From a candidate division NC10 bacterium SPGG6 (GTDB taxonomy: Bacteria; Methylomirabilota; Methylomirabilia; Methylomirabilales; CSP1-5), in the NCBI GenBank assembly GCA_001643535.1, contig LXTG01000118.1, forward strand, positions 1,578-8,021: 6,444 nucleotides of DNA. Reading direction: 5' to 3'. Position 1 is the first letter of the stretch. Every line of letters starts with the position of its first letter. The position numbers and the translations under genes were made by a program. Below, piece after piece: positions 1 to 6,025 of this stretch. Below the pieces are notes generated by a model, which saw nothing but the letters and a program-made list of their open reading frames with translations, was not told the origin of the DNA and made no database searches.

Positions 1-1469
1 CGAATGCCGATGTCGCGTGGGGAATCACCTCAGCCATGCCCGATGATGCCGACCTGTACCGAGAGACGCTTCACCCGTCTGACCCGGACCTGTACGGTTT
101 CGAGGGGAACTGGCGCCGCCTGACAGTGGGGGTGGAAGAAATTGCAGTCCGGGGCGGCCCCTCTCGCCGGGTTACCATCCGCTACGTCCCTCACGGCGGG
201 GCCGACTGCCCCCTCTTGAGCGACATCCTTCCTCTCGACACTCCACTTTCCCTCCGCTGGACGGGTCTTGAACCTTCTCGAGAGATGGATGCCCTGCTCA
301 AAATCTGTCGGGCGCGGGGCCTCGACGAGTTTCAAGAGGCCTTGAGGAACTTCGCCATTCCCGCCCAGAACTTTCTCTATGCCGACCGGGCGGGAAACTA
401 TGCCTACTTCTGCGCCGGGCGCTTTCCGAGGCGCCGGAGAGGCGAAGGCCCATTCCCCCTGGACGGGGCATCCGGGGCCTCGGAATGGCAGGGGGAAATC
501 CCCTTCGATGAGCTTCCTTCCTTGATCAACCCCCCCTCTGGCCTGATCGTGACTGCCAATCACCGGATTGTCGATGACACATATCCGCATACGTTGACCT
601 ATCTCTGGGAGCCTCCGTATCGGGCCCGACGGATTCTTGAGCTTTTGGAACGAGGAGGGCTCGACGTGCCCGACATGGCGGCCATTCAGGGTGATGTCCT
701 GTCGCTGCAGGCGAAGGCAGTGGTGATGCGGGTGATTGCTCCGGTGGCCGGGGATCTGTCCAGGAGGGCCCGGGCGGCGGCAGAGCGGCTCCTGCACTGG
801 GACTTTCGGATGAGGGCGGAATCCGGGGAGGCGGCGTTGTACCATGTCTTTTACGAACGGCTCCGCTCTCTGGTGTTTGCCGACCGGCTCAACCGAGTCA
901 CTCATGAGCTATACCGGGGCTACTTTTCGCTTCTCCATCTGCCGGTGGTGCCGGTGGATCGGATCCTGGAGGAGGGAGAAGCCGTATGGATGCCCGAGGG
1001 GCGAGGTCCTGTGGTGAGCCGGGCGCTTGAAGAAGCCGTCGCGTTTCTCGAAGAGAAGATGGGAGCGGAAGGAGAGTGGGCCTGGGGAAAGGTTCATTCT
1101 TTTACCCTCCGACACCCGTTGGGCGGGGGGCGGGATCGGGGGAGCACCTTCCTAAACAGGATCGTTCAACTCAATCGCGGGCCCTTTCCGCATCCGGGGG
1201 ATGGGATGACGGTGAACGTTGCCGCCTATCTCCTCTCTCACCCCTTCGAACCTGTTGTGGGACCCGCCTACCGGCAGATCGTGGATTTGGGGAACGTTCA
1301 CGAATCCCTGTGGATCATCCCAGGGGGGAGCTCCGGAGACCCCCTTTCTCCTCATTATAGCGATCAGCTTGCGGACTGGCGGGACGGAAGGTACCACCCG
1401 ATGGATCCGAGTTCCGCGGCCCCCTCCGAGGTGCTCGAGCTGGTTCCGAGCGGCCGGGAAAGGTTTTGA
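1..1469 (+). CDS. Penicillin acylase family protein, C-terminal part (5' end off the window)
   Basis: The reading frame is open from base 3 to the TGA at 1467-1469, so the true start and the catalytic N-terminal Ser/Cys of the beta subunit lie upstream. The first codons read VAWGIT followed by DLYRE, a stretch typical of the penicillin amidase beta chain. Further motifs fit in order: YVPHGG (about 183-200), PAQNFLYADRAGNYAYF (about 360-410; the Asn at 369-371 is the likely oxyanion-hole Asn), EWQGEIPFDELP (483-518), TANHR (552-566), and near the end GGSSGDPLSPHYSDQ followed by W (about 1323-1380). The family are Ntn hydrolases that cleave amide bonds of acylated substrates such as beta-lactams or acyl-homoserine lactones, usually in the periplasm after self-cleavage of a precursor. 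The physiological substrate cannot be read from this fragment. The first in-frame ATG at 36 is internal, not the start. The next gene follows after 36 bases on the same strand, so co-transcription is likely. Confidence 0.9.
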   Translation, partial: NADVAWGITSAMPDDADLYRETLHPSDPDLYGFEGNWRRLTVGVEEIAVRGGPSRRVTIRYVPHGGADCPLLSDILPLDTPLSLRWTGLEPSREMDALLKICRARGLDEFQEALRNFAIPAQNFLYADRAGNYAYFCAGRFPRRRRGEGPFPLDGASGASEWQGEIPFDELPSLINPPSGLIVTANHRIVDDTYPHTLTYLWEPPYRARRILELLERGGLDVPDMAAIQGDVLSLQAKAVVMRVIAPVAGDLSRRARAAAERLLHWDFRMRAESGEAALYHVFYERLRSLVFADRLNRVTHELYRGYFSLLHLPVVPVDRILEEGEAVWMPEGRGPVVSRALEEAVAFLEEKMGAEGEWAWGKVHSFTLRHPLGGGRDRGSTFLNRIVQLNRGPFPHPGDGMTVNVAAYLLSHPFEPVVGPAYRQIVDLGNVHESLWIIPGGSSGDPLSPHYSDQLADWRDGRYHPMDPSSAAPSEVLELVPSGRERF

Positions 1470-1505
1470 CTCATCCGCGGGGGGATGGTATAAGGCGAGA
1501 GCGTT

Positions 1506-2585
1506 ATGGAAGAGTGGGGTTCGGAAGCAACCGGTTTTTTTCTTGCCCAGCAGCTCTCCGGCGTCTTTGAGGTCGAAGAGTGGCAGGTCCAGGGTGCGGC
1601 CGCTCGGTTCCGGGGGACCTTGCTGGCTCGGCCTGAAAACGCCCTGGCCATCTTGCGGCAGCGCCTGGAGCCGCACGGCTTCTTCCCGCTCCTTTCGAGT
1701 GAGCGGGAGATCCTCATCCTCCCTACCCCTGCCGTGACGAAGCGCTCGGGGGCCGAGCGTCCCTGGACTCAGATATTTCTCTTCGTTGCCACCGTCATCA
1801 CTACCCTTTTCGTGGGGGCACTTCACGCGGGAGTCAATCCCTTAACGTCCCCGACAAGCCTCCTAGCGGGCCTTCCGTTTTCCTTCAGTCTTCTCTCGAT
1901 CCTTGGGGTTCACGAGATGGGCCATTACTTCACAGCAAGGCGGTACGGGGTCCAGGTGACCCTTCCCTATTTCATTCCTGCGCCAGTGGGTCTCGGAACC
2001 TTCGGGGCCTTTATCAAGCTGAAATCGCCAGTCATTGACCGGCGGAGCCTGTTCGATATCGGGATCGCGGGACCACTAGCCGGCCTGTTGCTTGCCATCC
2101 CCGTCTTGATGATCGGACTGACCCTGTCCGAAATCGTCCCCGCGCGAGGTCACATGGGCATCTCCCTGGGATCCCCTCTCCTCTTCACCGTGGTCCAGGA
2201 GATGACCCTGGGTACGATCCCGGAGGGGATGGATGTTCTCTTGCACCCAGTCGCCTTCGCTGGATGGATCGGTTTTTTCGTCACCGCGCTGAATCTCCTC
2301 CCTCTCGGGCAGCTGGACGGGGGCCATATTGCCTACGCCCTCCTCGGCCGGCAGTCGGAAAGGCTGGCATTTCTCACCGCGATCGTTCTGGCCATTTTGG
2401 GGATCGCCTTCTGGCCGGGCTGGCTCTTCTGGGCCTTTGTCGCCTTCATGATGGGGTTCAAGCATCCCCCCCCCATGAACGATGTGACTCCTCTCGACGC
2501 GGGCCGACGCCTCTTGGCCCTCGGCGCCCTCATACTCCTCCTCTGTCTGATCACCCCCACTCCATTCATGACTCCTGAATTTTAG
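1506..2585 (+). CDS. M50-family site-2-protease-like membrane metalloprotease (EGY type)
   Basis: The product is a 359-residue intramembrane zinc metalloprotease. The zinc-binding HEMGH is at residues 136-140, and the third metal ligand is expected in NLLPLGQLDGGH at 263-274 (Asp271). About eight hydrophobic segments are visible, roughly at 87-107, 117-140, 184-207, 222-232, 247-270, 285-303, 305-318 and 336-352. FFIPAP-like and KLKSP sequences (about 155-175) follow the active site, as in the plant and cyanobacterial EGY group. There is no PDZ domain, so this is not an RseP/RasP-type sigma-factor protease. The N-terminal 75 or so residues form a soluble lead domain. Such proteins cleave membrane-anchored regulators inside the bilayer; the substrate here is unknown. 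The ATG at 1506 is preceded by a weak AAGGCGAG (1492-1499). It sits 36 bases after the acylase gene and 11 before the HypE-like gene, so a three-gene transcript is likely. Confidence 0.9.
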   Translation: MEEWGSEATGFFLAQQLSGVFEVEEWQVQGAAARFRGTLLARPENALAILRQRLEPHGFFPLLSSEREILILPTPAVTKRSGAERPWTQIFLFVATVITTLFVGALHAGVNPLTSPTSLLAGLPFSFSLLSILGVHEMGHYFTARRYGVQVTLPYFIPAPVGLGTFGAFIKLKSPVIDRRSLFDIGIAGPLAGLLLAIPVLMIGLTLSEIVPARGHMGISLGSPLLFTVVQEMTLGTIPEGMDVLLHPVAFAGWIGFFVTALNLLPLGQLDGGHIAYALLGRQSERLAFLTAIVLAILGIAFWPGWLFWAFVAFMMGFKHPPPMNDVTPLDAGRRLLALGALILLLCLITPTPFMTPEF

Positions 2586-2590
2586 GGGGA
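2584..2590 (+). promoter_or_regulatory. Ribosome binding site for the TTG-started HypE-like gene
   Basis: AGGGGGA overlaps the last two bases of the M50 gene stop codon and lies six bases before the TTG at 2597. This supports the TTG as start and suggests that translation of the two genes is linked. Confidence 0.6.
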
Positions 2591-2596
2591 CGACCG

Positions 2597-3613
2597 TTGG
2601 GGAATCGCCTCCCGCCCGGCAAACTTCCGAGGGACCTGCTCGCCTCGCTCCTCGAACGGTATGCGAATCCGACAAGAGAAGTGGTGCTTGGGGCGCGGAT
2701 CGGGGAGGATGCAGCGGTCTTAGAAGTGGCCGACAGATATCTTGTGGTCTCGACTGACCCCATCACCTATGCGACGCGGGAGATGGGGTATTACGTCGTG
2801 ACGGTCAATGCCAACGATGTCGTAACCCGCGGGGCGAGACCCCGGTGGTTCCTCATGACCCTCCTGCTTCCGGAAGGAGAGAATGAGGCAGAGGTAGAGA
2901 AACTATTTCAGCAAGTCGATGCGGCCTGCCGTGGGCTCGGTGTCGGGCTCATCGGGGGCCATACCGAGGTGACCCCGGGACTGGATCGGCCCCTGGTGAT
3001 CGGAACGATGATCGGCGAGGTGGCAAAGGATCGGTTGGTCGTGACCTCCGGGGCGCAGATCGGAGATGATCTCCTCCTCACGAAGGGGATTGCTGTGGAA
3101 GGAACGGCCATCCTGGCCCGAGAGCGGGAAGAATTTCTCAAAGCGCGTGGCTATTCTGAAGCATTCATCCAACGGGCTCAAGGGTACCTCTATGACCCGG
3201 GCATCGGCATCGCGAAGGAGGCACTGGTGGCGGTAGAAGCGGGACGGGTGAGCGCGATGCACGATCCGACCGAAGGGGGACTTTCCTCGGGGTTGTATGA
3301 GCTCAGTGAGGCGGCAGGGGTCGGTTTGGAGGTGGAGGAGGCACAGGTCCCGATCCTGGACGAGACCCGCCGTCTCTGCGAGGAGTTTCACATAGACCCC
3401 CTGGGGCTCATCGCCTCTGGCGCCCTCCTCATCACCTGCCCTCGATGTGACACCGGGCAGCTGCTAGGGGCGATTGAAGCAGCGGGGGTCGCGGTCTGGC
3501 GGATCGGTTGCGTGATCCCGCAGGCGCGGGGTGTCGTCCTGGCCGGTCCGGAGGGGGAAAGAGCCGTTCCCGCCTTTCAGCGGGACGAGATTGTTAAGAT
3601 TTTGGCAGTGTAA
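2597..3613 (+). CDS. AIR synthase-related / HypE-like ATP-binding protein
   Basis: The 338-residue product belongs to the PurM/HypE/ThiL/SelD superfamily, whose members activate a substrate with ATP through an acyl- or amide-phosphate intermediate. The N-terminal half has GEDAAV (36-41), STDPI (52-56), NAND (71-74) and GGHTEV (120-125), which form the Mg-ATP site in this fold. The C-terminal half has MHDPTEGGL (221-229) and DPLGLIASGALLI (267-279). Among superfamily members it looks most like HypE, but it ends in EIVKILAV and lacks the C-terminal cysteine that HypE carbamoylates to make the cyanide ligand of [NiFe] hydrogenase. No other hyp or hydrogenase gene is visible, so hydrogenase maturation is unlikely and the substrate is unknown. 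The TTG at 2597 is chosen for its Shine-Dalgarno sequence and because LPPGKLPRDLL at residues 5-15 matches the usual N-terminus of this subgroup. It probably shares a transcript with the M50 gene. Confidence 0.85.
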   Translation: MGNRLPPGKLPRDLLASLLERYANPTREVVLGARIGEDAAVLEVADRYLVVSTDPITYATREMGYYVVTVNANDVVTRGARPRWFLMTLLLPEGENEAEVEKLFQQVDAACRGLGVGLIGGHTEVTPGLDRPLVIGTMIGEVAKDRLVVTSGAQIGDDLLLTKGIAVEGTAILAREREEFLKARGYSEAFIQRAQGYLYDPGIGIAKEALVAVEAGRVSAMHDPTEGGLSSGLYELSEAAGVGLEVEEAQVPILDETRRLCEEFHIDPLGLIASGALLITCPRCDTGQLLGAIEAAGVAVWRIGCVIPQARGVVLAGPEGERAVPAFQRDEIVKILAV

Positions 3614-3815
3614 TGATCCCTGTTGCCTGGGGGAGCACCCCAACTCCTCTCGTCCCCAAAGGGCCACCAGCAAGGCGGCGTATCTAAGAGCAAATCCGGG
3701 CGCGAAATAGAGACGTGCACCGGCGCTCTGACCCGAAAAGTTGAGATCGATCGGCACCCCTCCTGAGGGTGACCCAGAGTAATAAGATTTTACACGGAGC
3801 CTGAAGGGGCACGCC
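3614..3815 (+). other. Intergenic leader with possible RNA structure upstream of the DUF4013 gene
   Basis: These 202 bases carry no credible gene. A short hairpin TGGGG-GAGCA-CCCCA (3628-3642) follows the HypE-like stop, but no T-run follows it. Further on, CTCTG (3726-3730) is complementary to CAGAG (3775-3779), enclosing a hairpin of CACCC (3755-3759) and GGGTG (3767-3771). An A/T-rich patch TAATAAGATTTTA lies at 3780-3792, but no matching -35 box was found at normal spacing. I do not recognise a known riboswitch class. Function is unknown. Confidence 0.3.
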
Positions 3816-4421
3816 ATGCGGCAGATGGTCATCGATGCGTTACAACATCCCTTTCGGGATCCCCAAGCAATTCGGAAGCTTCTCCTCGGTGCTGTCTTCA
3901 ATACCCTCCCCATAGTGAACCTCTTGACTTTTGGCTATACCTTGCGCCTGCTCGAGCAGGTGCTGGGGGGAGAGGAGGAGCTCTTGCCTGAATGGACCGG
4001 TTTTACCGATCTGTTCATGAGGGGGCTGAAGGTCTTTCTGGTAGCCTCTGTCTACATGGCTTTTCCCCTGCTCCTGTTGCACGTCGGGGCCAATCTCTTT
4101 CTCTTCTCCATCGCCGCACTCCTCTCCGGGATCCTCGAGCCGATGGCTCAGGTGAATCTGGCCCGGACGGGTCGCATCTCGGAGGCCCTTGCCTTGCCGA
4201 GAGTCTGGACGGAGATCAAGTTGATCGTGGGCGAGTACCTCGGCGCCCTCGCCGTCTGGTACGTGCTGTTCTTTCTCATCGCCACTCTGCTGTCCGGAAC
4301 GGCACCCCTTCTGCTTTGGATCCTCGGCTCCTTCGTCGGATTCTATCTCTATCTTTTCTTCGCCTCCTTGTTCGGACGGGCCTGTTCGCAAACTCACATC
4401 GTTCGGTATCGTCCCTCCTGA
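3816..4421 (+). CDS. DUF4013 domain-containing multi-pass membrane protein
   Basis: The 201-residue product is an integral membrane protein that matches the DUF4013 pattern. It has an N-terminal ALQHPFRDP (8-16), then a hydrophobic segment with LPIVNLLTFGYTLRLL (31-46), then LPEWTGFTDLFMRGLK (57-72). Later hydrophobic stretches lie at about 73-90, 92-112, 138-160 and 162-186. The family's function is unknown; members occur in bacteria and archaea as small cytoplasmic-membrane proteins, and no catalytic motif is visible. The ATG at 3816 is supported by AAGGGG (3804-3809) six bases upstream. It stands alone, 202 bases after the HypE-like gene and with a minus-strand tRNA downstream, so it is probably its own transcription unit or a distal part of the upstream one. 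Confidence 0.85.
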   Translation: MRQMVIDALQHPFRDPQAIRKLLLGAVFNTLPIVNLLTFGYTLRLLEQVLGGEEELLPEWTGFTDLFMRGLKVFLVASVYMAFPLLLLHVGANLFLFSIAALLSGILEPMAQVNLARTGRISEALALPRVWTEIKLIVGEYLGALAVWYVLFFLIATLLSGTAPLLLWILGSFVGFYLYLFFASLFGRACSQTHIVRYRPS

Positions 4422-4494
4422 CCCTGGTGTTCGTGGCGAGAGGTGTGTGAGATGCCTCCCAAGAAGGGGTAGGATCTTGATTCCGGACAAGGGA

Positions 4495-4503
4495 TGATAT
4501 AGA
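4495..4503 (+). promoter_or_regulatory. Candidate extended -10 promoter element (weak)
   Basis: TGATATAGA fits the extended -10 form TGnTATAnn. A TTGATT lies at 4477-4482, but the spacing to the hexamer is only 15 bases. If active it would transcribe rightward, antisense through the tRNA-Leu gene, towards the thioesterase gene at 4735. No clearer plus-strand promoter was found for that gene. Such a short motif can easily arise by chance. Confidence 0.2.
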
Positions 4504-4571
4504 AAGCTTGCCGAGATCGGACGCTACGCTTACGGGAGACGGTCGAGGCACAGGAAGGCCAAGGGGAGAGA

Positions 4572-4658
4572 TGGTGCCGAAGGGGGGAGTCGAACCCCCA
4601 CGGACTCACGCCCACATGGTCCTGAACCATGCGCGTCTACCAGTTCCGCCACTTCGGC
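4572..4658 (-). tRNA. tRNA-Leu (anticodon CAG), CCA encoded
   Basis: Read on the minus strand, this is a complete class II tRNA of 87 nt including CCA. The acceptor stem pairs GCCGAAG (4652-4658) with CTTCGGC (4576-4582). The discriminator is A (4575), which is required for leucine identity, and the encoded CCA is at 4572-4574. The D-loop region reads GCGGAACTGGTAGACGCGC. The anticodon stem pairs CATGG with CCATG around loop TTCAGGA, placing anticodon CAG at 4622-4624. The T arm is GGGGG-TTCGACT-CCCCC. The long variable arm between the anticodon stem and the T arm is typical of leucine tRNAs. It decodes CUG, a codon well suited to a GC-rich genome. No T-run terminator was recognised downstream (below 4572). 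Confidence 0.97.
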
Positions 4659-4672
4659 AACTAACTCTTGTA

Positions 4673-4701
4673 CACATAAAGAGGCTGGCGGGAAAAGTCA
4701 A
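4673..4701 (-). promoter_or_regulatory. Sigma-70-type promoter of tRNA-Leu
   Basis: On the minus strand, TTGACT (4696-4701) is separated by 17 bases from TATGTG (4673-4678). The -35 matches the consensus in five of six bases; the -10 matches in three, including the leading TAT. The -10 ends 14 bases before the mature tRNA 5' end, which would leave a leader of only several bases. Spacing and position fit a tRNA promoter. It lies within the 76-base region shared with the divergent thioesterase gene. Confidence 0.6.
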
Positions 4702-4723
4702 CGGGAAAGTTGTCCTACGGTGG

Positions 4724-4730
4724 AAGGAGA
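4724..4730 (+). promoter_or_regulatory. Ribosome binding site that sets the thioesterase start at 4735
   Basis: AAGGAGA, a near-perfect Shine-Dalgarno sequence, lies four bases before ATG 4735. An in-frame GTG at 4720 would put this site inside the coding region, so the ATG is preferred. Confidence 0.75.
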
Positions 4731-4734
4731 GGCC

Positions 4735-5133
4735 ATGGAACTCGTAGATGATCAGATGTGTTTTGTCTGCGGCAAAAAAAATCCCGCCGGGCTTCAACTC
4801 GACTTCGAACTCGTGGGGGAGGCGGAGGTGCGTACGAGCTTTCTCCCGACACAACAGTTCCAGGGCTTCCGCGATATCGTCCACGGGGGCATCATCGCCA
4901 CGATCATCGATGAGGTGATGGTCAACGGCGCGTGGTTGCGCGGCGTCAGAGCGGTGACCGGAAGATTGGACGTCCGGCTCAAACGGCCCGCTAGGGTGGG
5001 GGAGCGTCTTTACTTTACCGGGAGGATTCTCCGGGACGGAGGCAAGACCGTGGACATGGAAGGTCGGGCGACCACAGCCGACGGTGTCATTGTGGCGGAG
5101 GGTCGGGGCCTTCTGATGAAGGTGGACCGTTGA
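4735..5133 (+). CDS. PaaI-type hotdog-fold thioesterase
   Basis: The 132-residue product is about the usual length for a single hotdog domain of the PaaI/4HBT superfamily, which hydrolyses acyl-CoA thioesters in the cytoplasm, usually as a tetramer. The hotdog signature is DIVHGGIIATIIDEVM (47-62): HGG is at 50-52, and Asp59/Glu60 in the following helix mark the probable catalytic acidic position. The start MCFVCGKKNPAGLQLDF (8-24), with a CxxC pair at Cys9 and Cys12, is typical of a subgroup of small PaaI-like proteins. The acyl-CoA substrate is unknown. The ATG at 4735 is chosen over GTG 4720 because of the Shine-Dalgarno sequence between them. The stop codon overlaps the TTG start of the SAM enzyme gene, so the two are probably co-translated. 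Confidence 0.9.
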   Translation: MELVDDQMCFVCGKKNPAGLQLDFELVGEAEVRTSFLPTQQFQGFRDIVHGGIIATIIDEVMVNGAWLRGVRAVTGRLDVRLKRPARVGERLYFTGRILRDGGKTVDMEGRATTADGVIVAEGRGLLMKVDR

Positions 5134-5966
5134 GGATCATCACGCTGCTGACCGATTTTGGGAGTGCCGATCCCTTTGTCGGGATCATGAAAGGGGTGAT
5201 CCTGGGGATCAACCCTCGGCTGCACGTGATCGACCTCTGCCACGGGGTATCCCCCCAGGATGTTCTCGAAGCTGCCTTCCTCCTACACTGTTCGTACCGG
5301 TACTTTCCCGAAGGGACTATCCACGTGGTGGTGGTCGATCCCGGCGTGGGAGGAGGGCGCAGGCCTCTCGTGGCCGAGGGAGGACATGGGTATTATGTTG
5401 CCCCGGACAACGGGGTCTTGAGCTATCTCGTCGCCTCGGGTGAGATCCGGCGCGTCGTGGAGATCACCGCGGACGCGTACTTCCTCCATCCTGTGAGCCG
5501 GACGTTTCATGGACGGGATATCTTTGCCCCGGTGGCAGCGCATCTTTCGCGCCGCGCCACGCTCGATCGCTTCGGGAAGCGTACGACCACCTACGCACGC
5601 CTCTCCCTGCCTTTGCCCAGGGAAAAAGGGGAGGGGGTCCTTGTGGGTTCCATCCTCCATGTGGACCGGTTCGGGAATCTCATTACCAATATTTCCGCCC
5701 GCGAGATCTCGGGCCTTCCCTCGGAGAAGGGGATCAGAATTTCGATCAAGGGGAGAACGATCCACGGCCTGGAGGAGAGTTACGCCAGTCTCAAGGCAGG
5801 GGAGATGGGAGCCATCCTTGGGAGTGCTGGCTATCTGGAAATCTTCTCCAACCGCCGCAGTGCGGCGCGAGTCCTGAAGGTAGGACGGGGAGCCACGGTT
5901 CGCGTGGAAGGGCGAGAAAGGCGGCGGGGACCGACGATCGACAATAAGAAAGTGACTGATAGCTAG
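5130..5966 (+). CDS. SAM hydroxide adenosyltransferase (DUF62 family, adenosine-forming SAM hydrolase)
   Basis: The 278-residue product matches the family related to fluorinase and chlorinase that splits S-adenosylmethionine with water to give adenosine and methionine. The N-terminal domain shows ITLLTDFG (4-11) with Asp14, then VVDPGVGGGRR (68-78), APDNGVLSYL (91-100) and RTFHGRDIFAP (124-134). The conserved Asp-Arg-His side-chain triad probably corresponds to Asp70, Arg77 and His127. The C-terminal beta domain has HVDRFGNLITNIS (177-189) and GSAGYLEIFSNRRSAA (231-246). It lacks an obvious halide-site insertion, so hydrolase activity is more likely than halogenation. The start is TTG at 5130: the conserved motif begins at residue 3, the next Met is residue 20, and AAGGTGG (5119-5125) lies four bases upstream. 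The start overlaps the thioesterase stop by four bases. The basic, polar C-terminal tail (about 261-278) looks unconserved and ends inside the downstream hairpin. Confidence 0.92.
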   Translation: MRIITLLTDFGSADPFVGIMKGVILGINPRLHVIDLCHGVSPQDVLEAAFLLHCSYRYFPEGTIHVVVVDPGVGGGRRPLVAEGGHGYYVAPDNGVLSYLVASGEIRRVVEITADAYFLHPVSRTFHGRDIFAPVAAHLSRRATLDRFGKRTTTYARLSLPLPREKGEGVLVGSILHVDRFGNLITNISAREISGLPSEKGIRISIKGRTIHGLEESYASLKAGEMGAILGSAGYLEIFSNRRSAARVLKVGRGATVRVEGRERRRGPTIDNKKVTDS

Positions 5967-5997
5967 TGGTTGGTGGTTTTCACGAATCACCAACCAC
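5966..5997. repeat. 13-bp inverted repeat overlapping the stop of the SAM enzyme gene
   Basis: GTGGTTGGTGGTT (5966-5978) pairs with AATCACCAACCAC (5985-5997), with one G-T pair and a six-base loop. The left arm begins at the last base of the TAG stop. The right arm is followed by CAGGAGACGG, and no T-run exists on either side, so it is not a standard intrinsic terminator. It could work as a 3' stabilising stem or as another palindromic repeat. Like the element downstream, it begins with CTAGTG (5963-5968). Confidence 0.75.
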
Positions 5998-6025
5998 CAG
6001 GAGACGGTGACCGCTGGACCCTGAA

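Noticed and set aside
30..905. Long minus-strand open frame of 291 codons opposite the acylase gene
   Set aside because: It is antisense to a clearly conserved coding region in GC-rich DNA and its translation is proline- and arginine-rich with no recognisable domain.
3628..3642. Hairpin after the HypE-like gene as an intrinsic terminator
   Set aside because: The stem is only five base pairs and no T-run follows.
3613..3687. 24-codon mini-ORF whose ATG overlaps the TAA of the HypE-like gene
   Set aside because: A stop-start overlap can signal coupling, but the peptide is very short, shows no motif, and has no well-placed Shine-Dalgarno sequence.
4720..4734. GTG at 4720 as the thioesterase start
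   Set aside because: It would put the near-perfect AAGGAGA ribosome site inside the gene; ATG 4735 has normal spacing and fits family N-termini.
5966..5997. Strong hairpin as a rho-independent terminator of the SAM enzyme gene
   Set aside because: The stem is good, but neither strand has a T-run after it. It is kept as an inverted repeat only.
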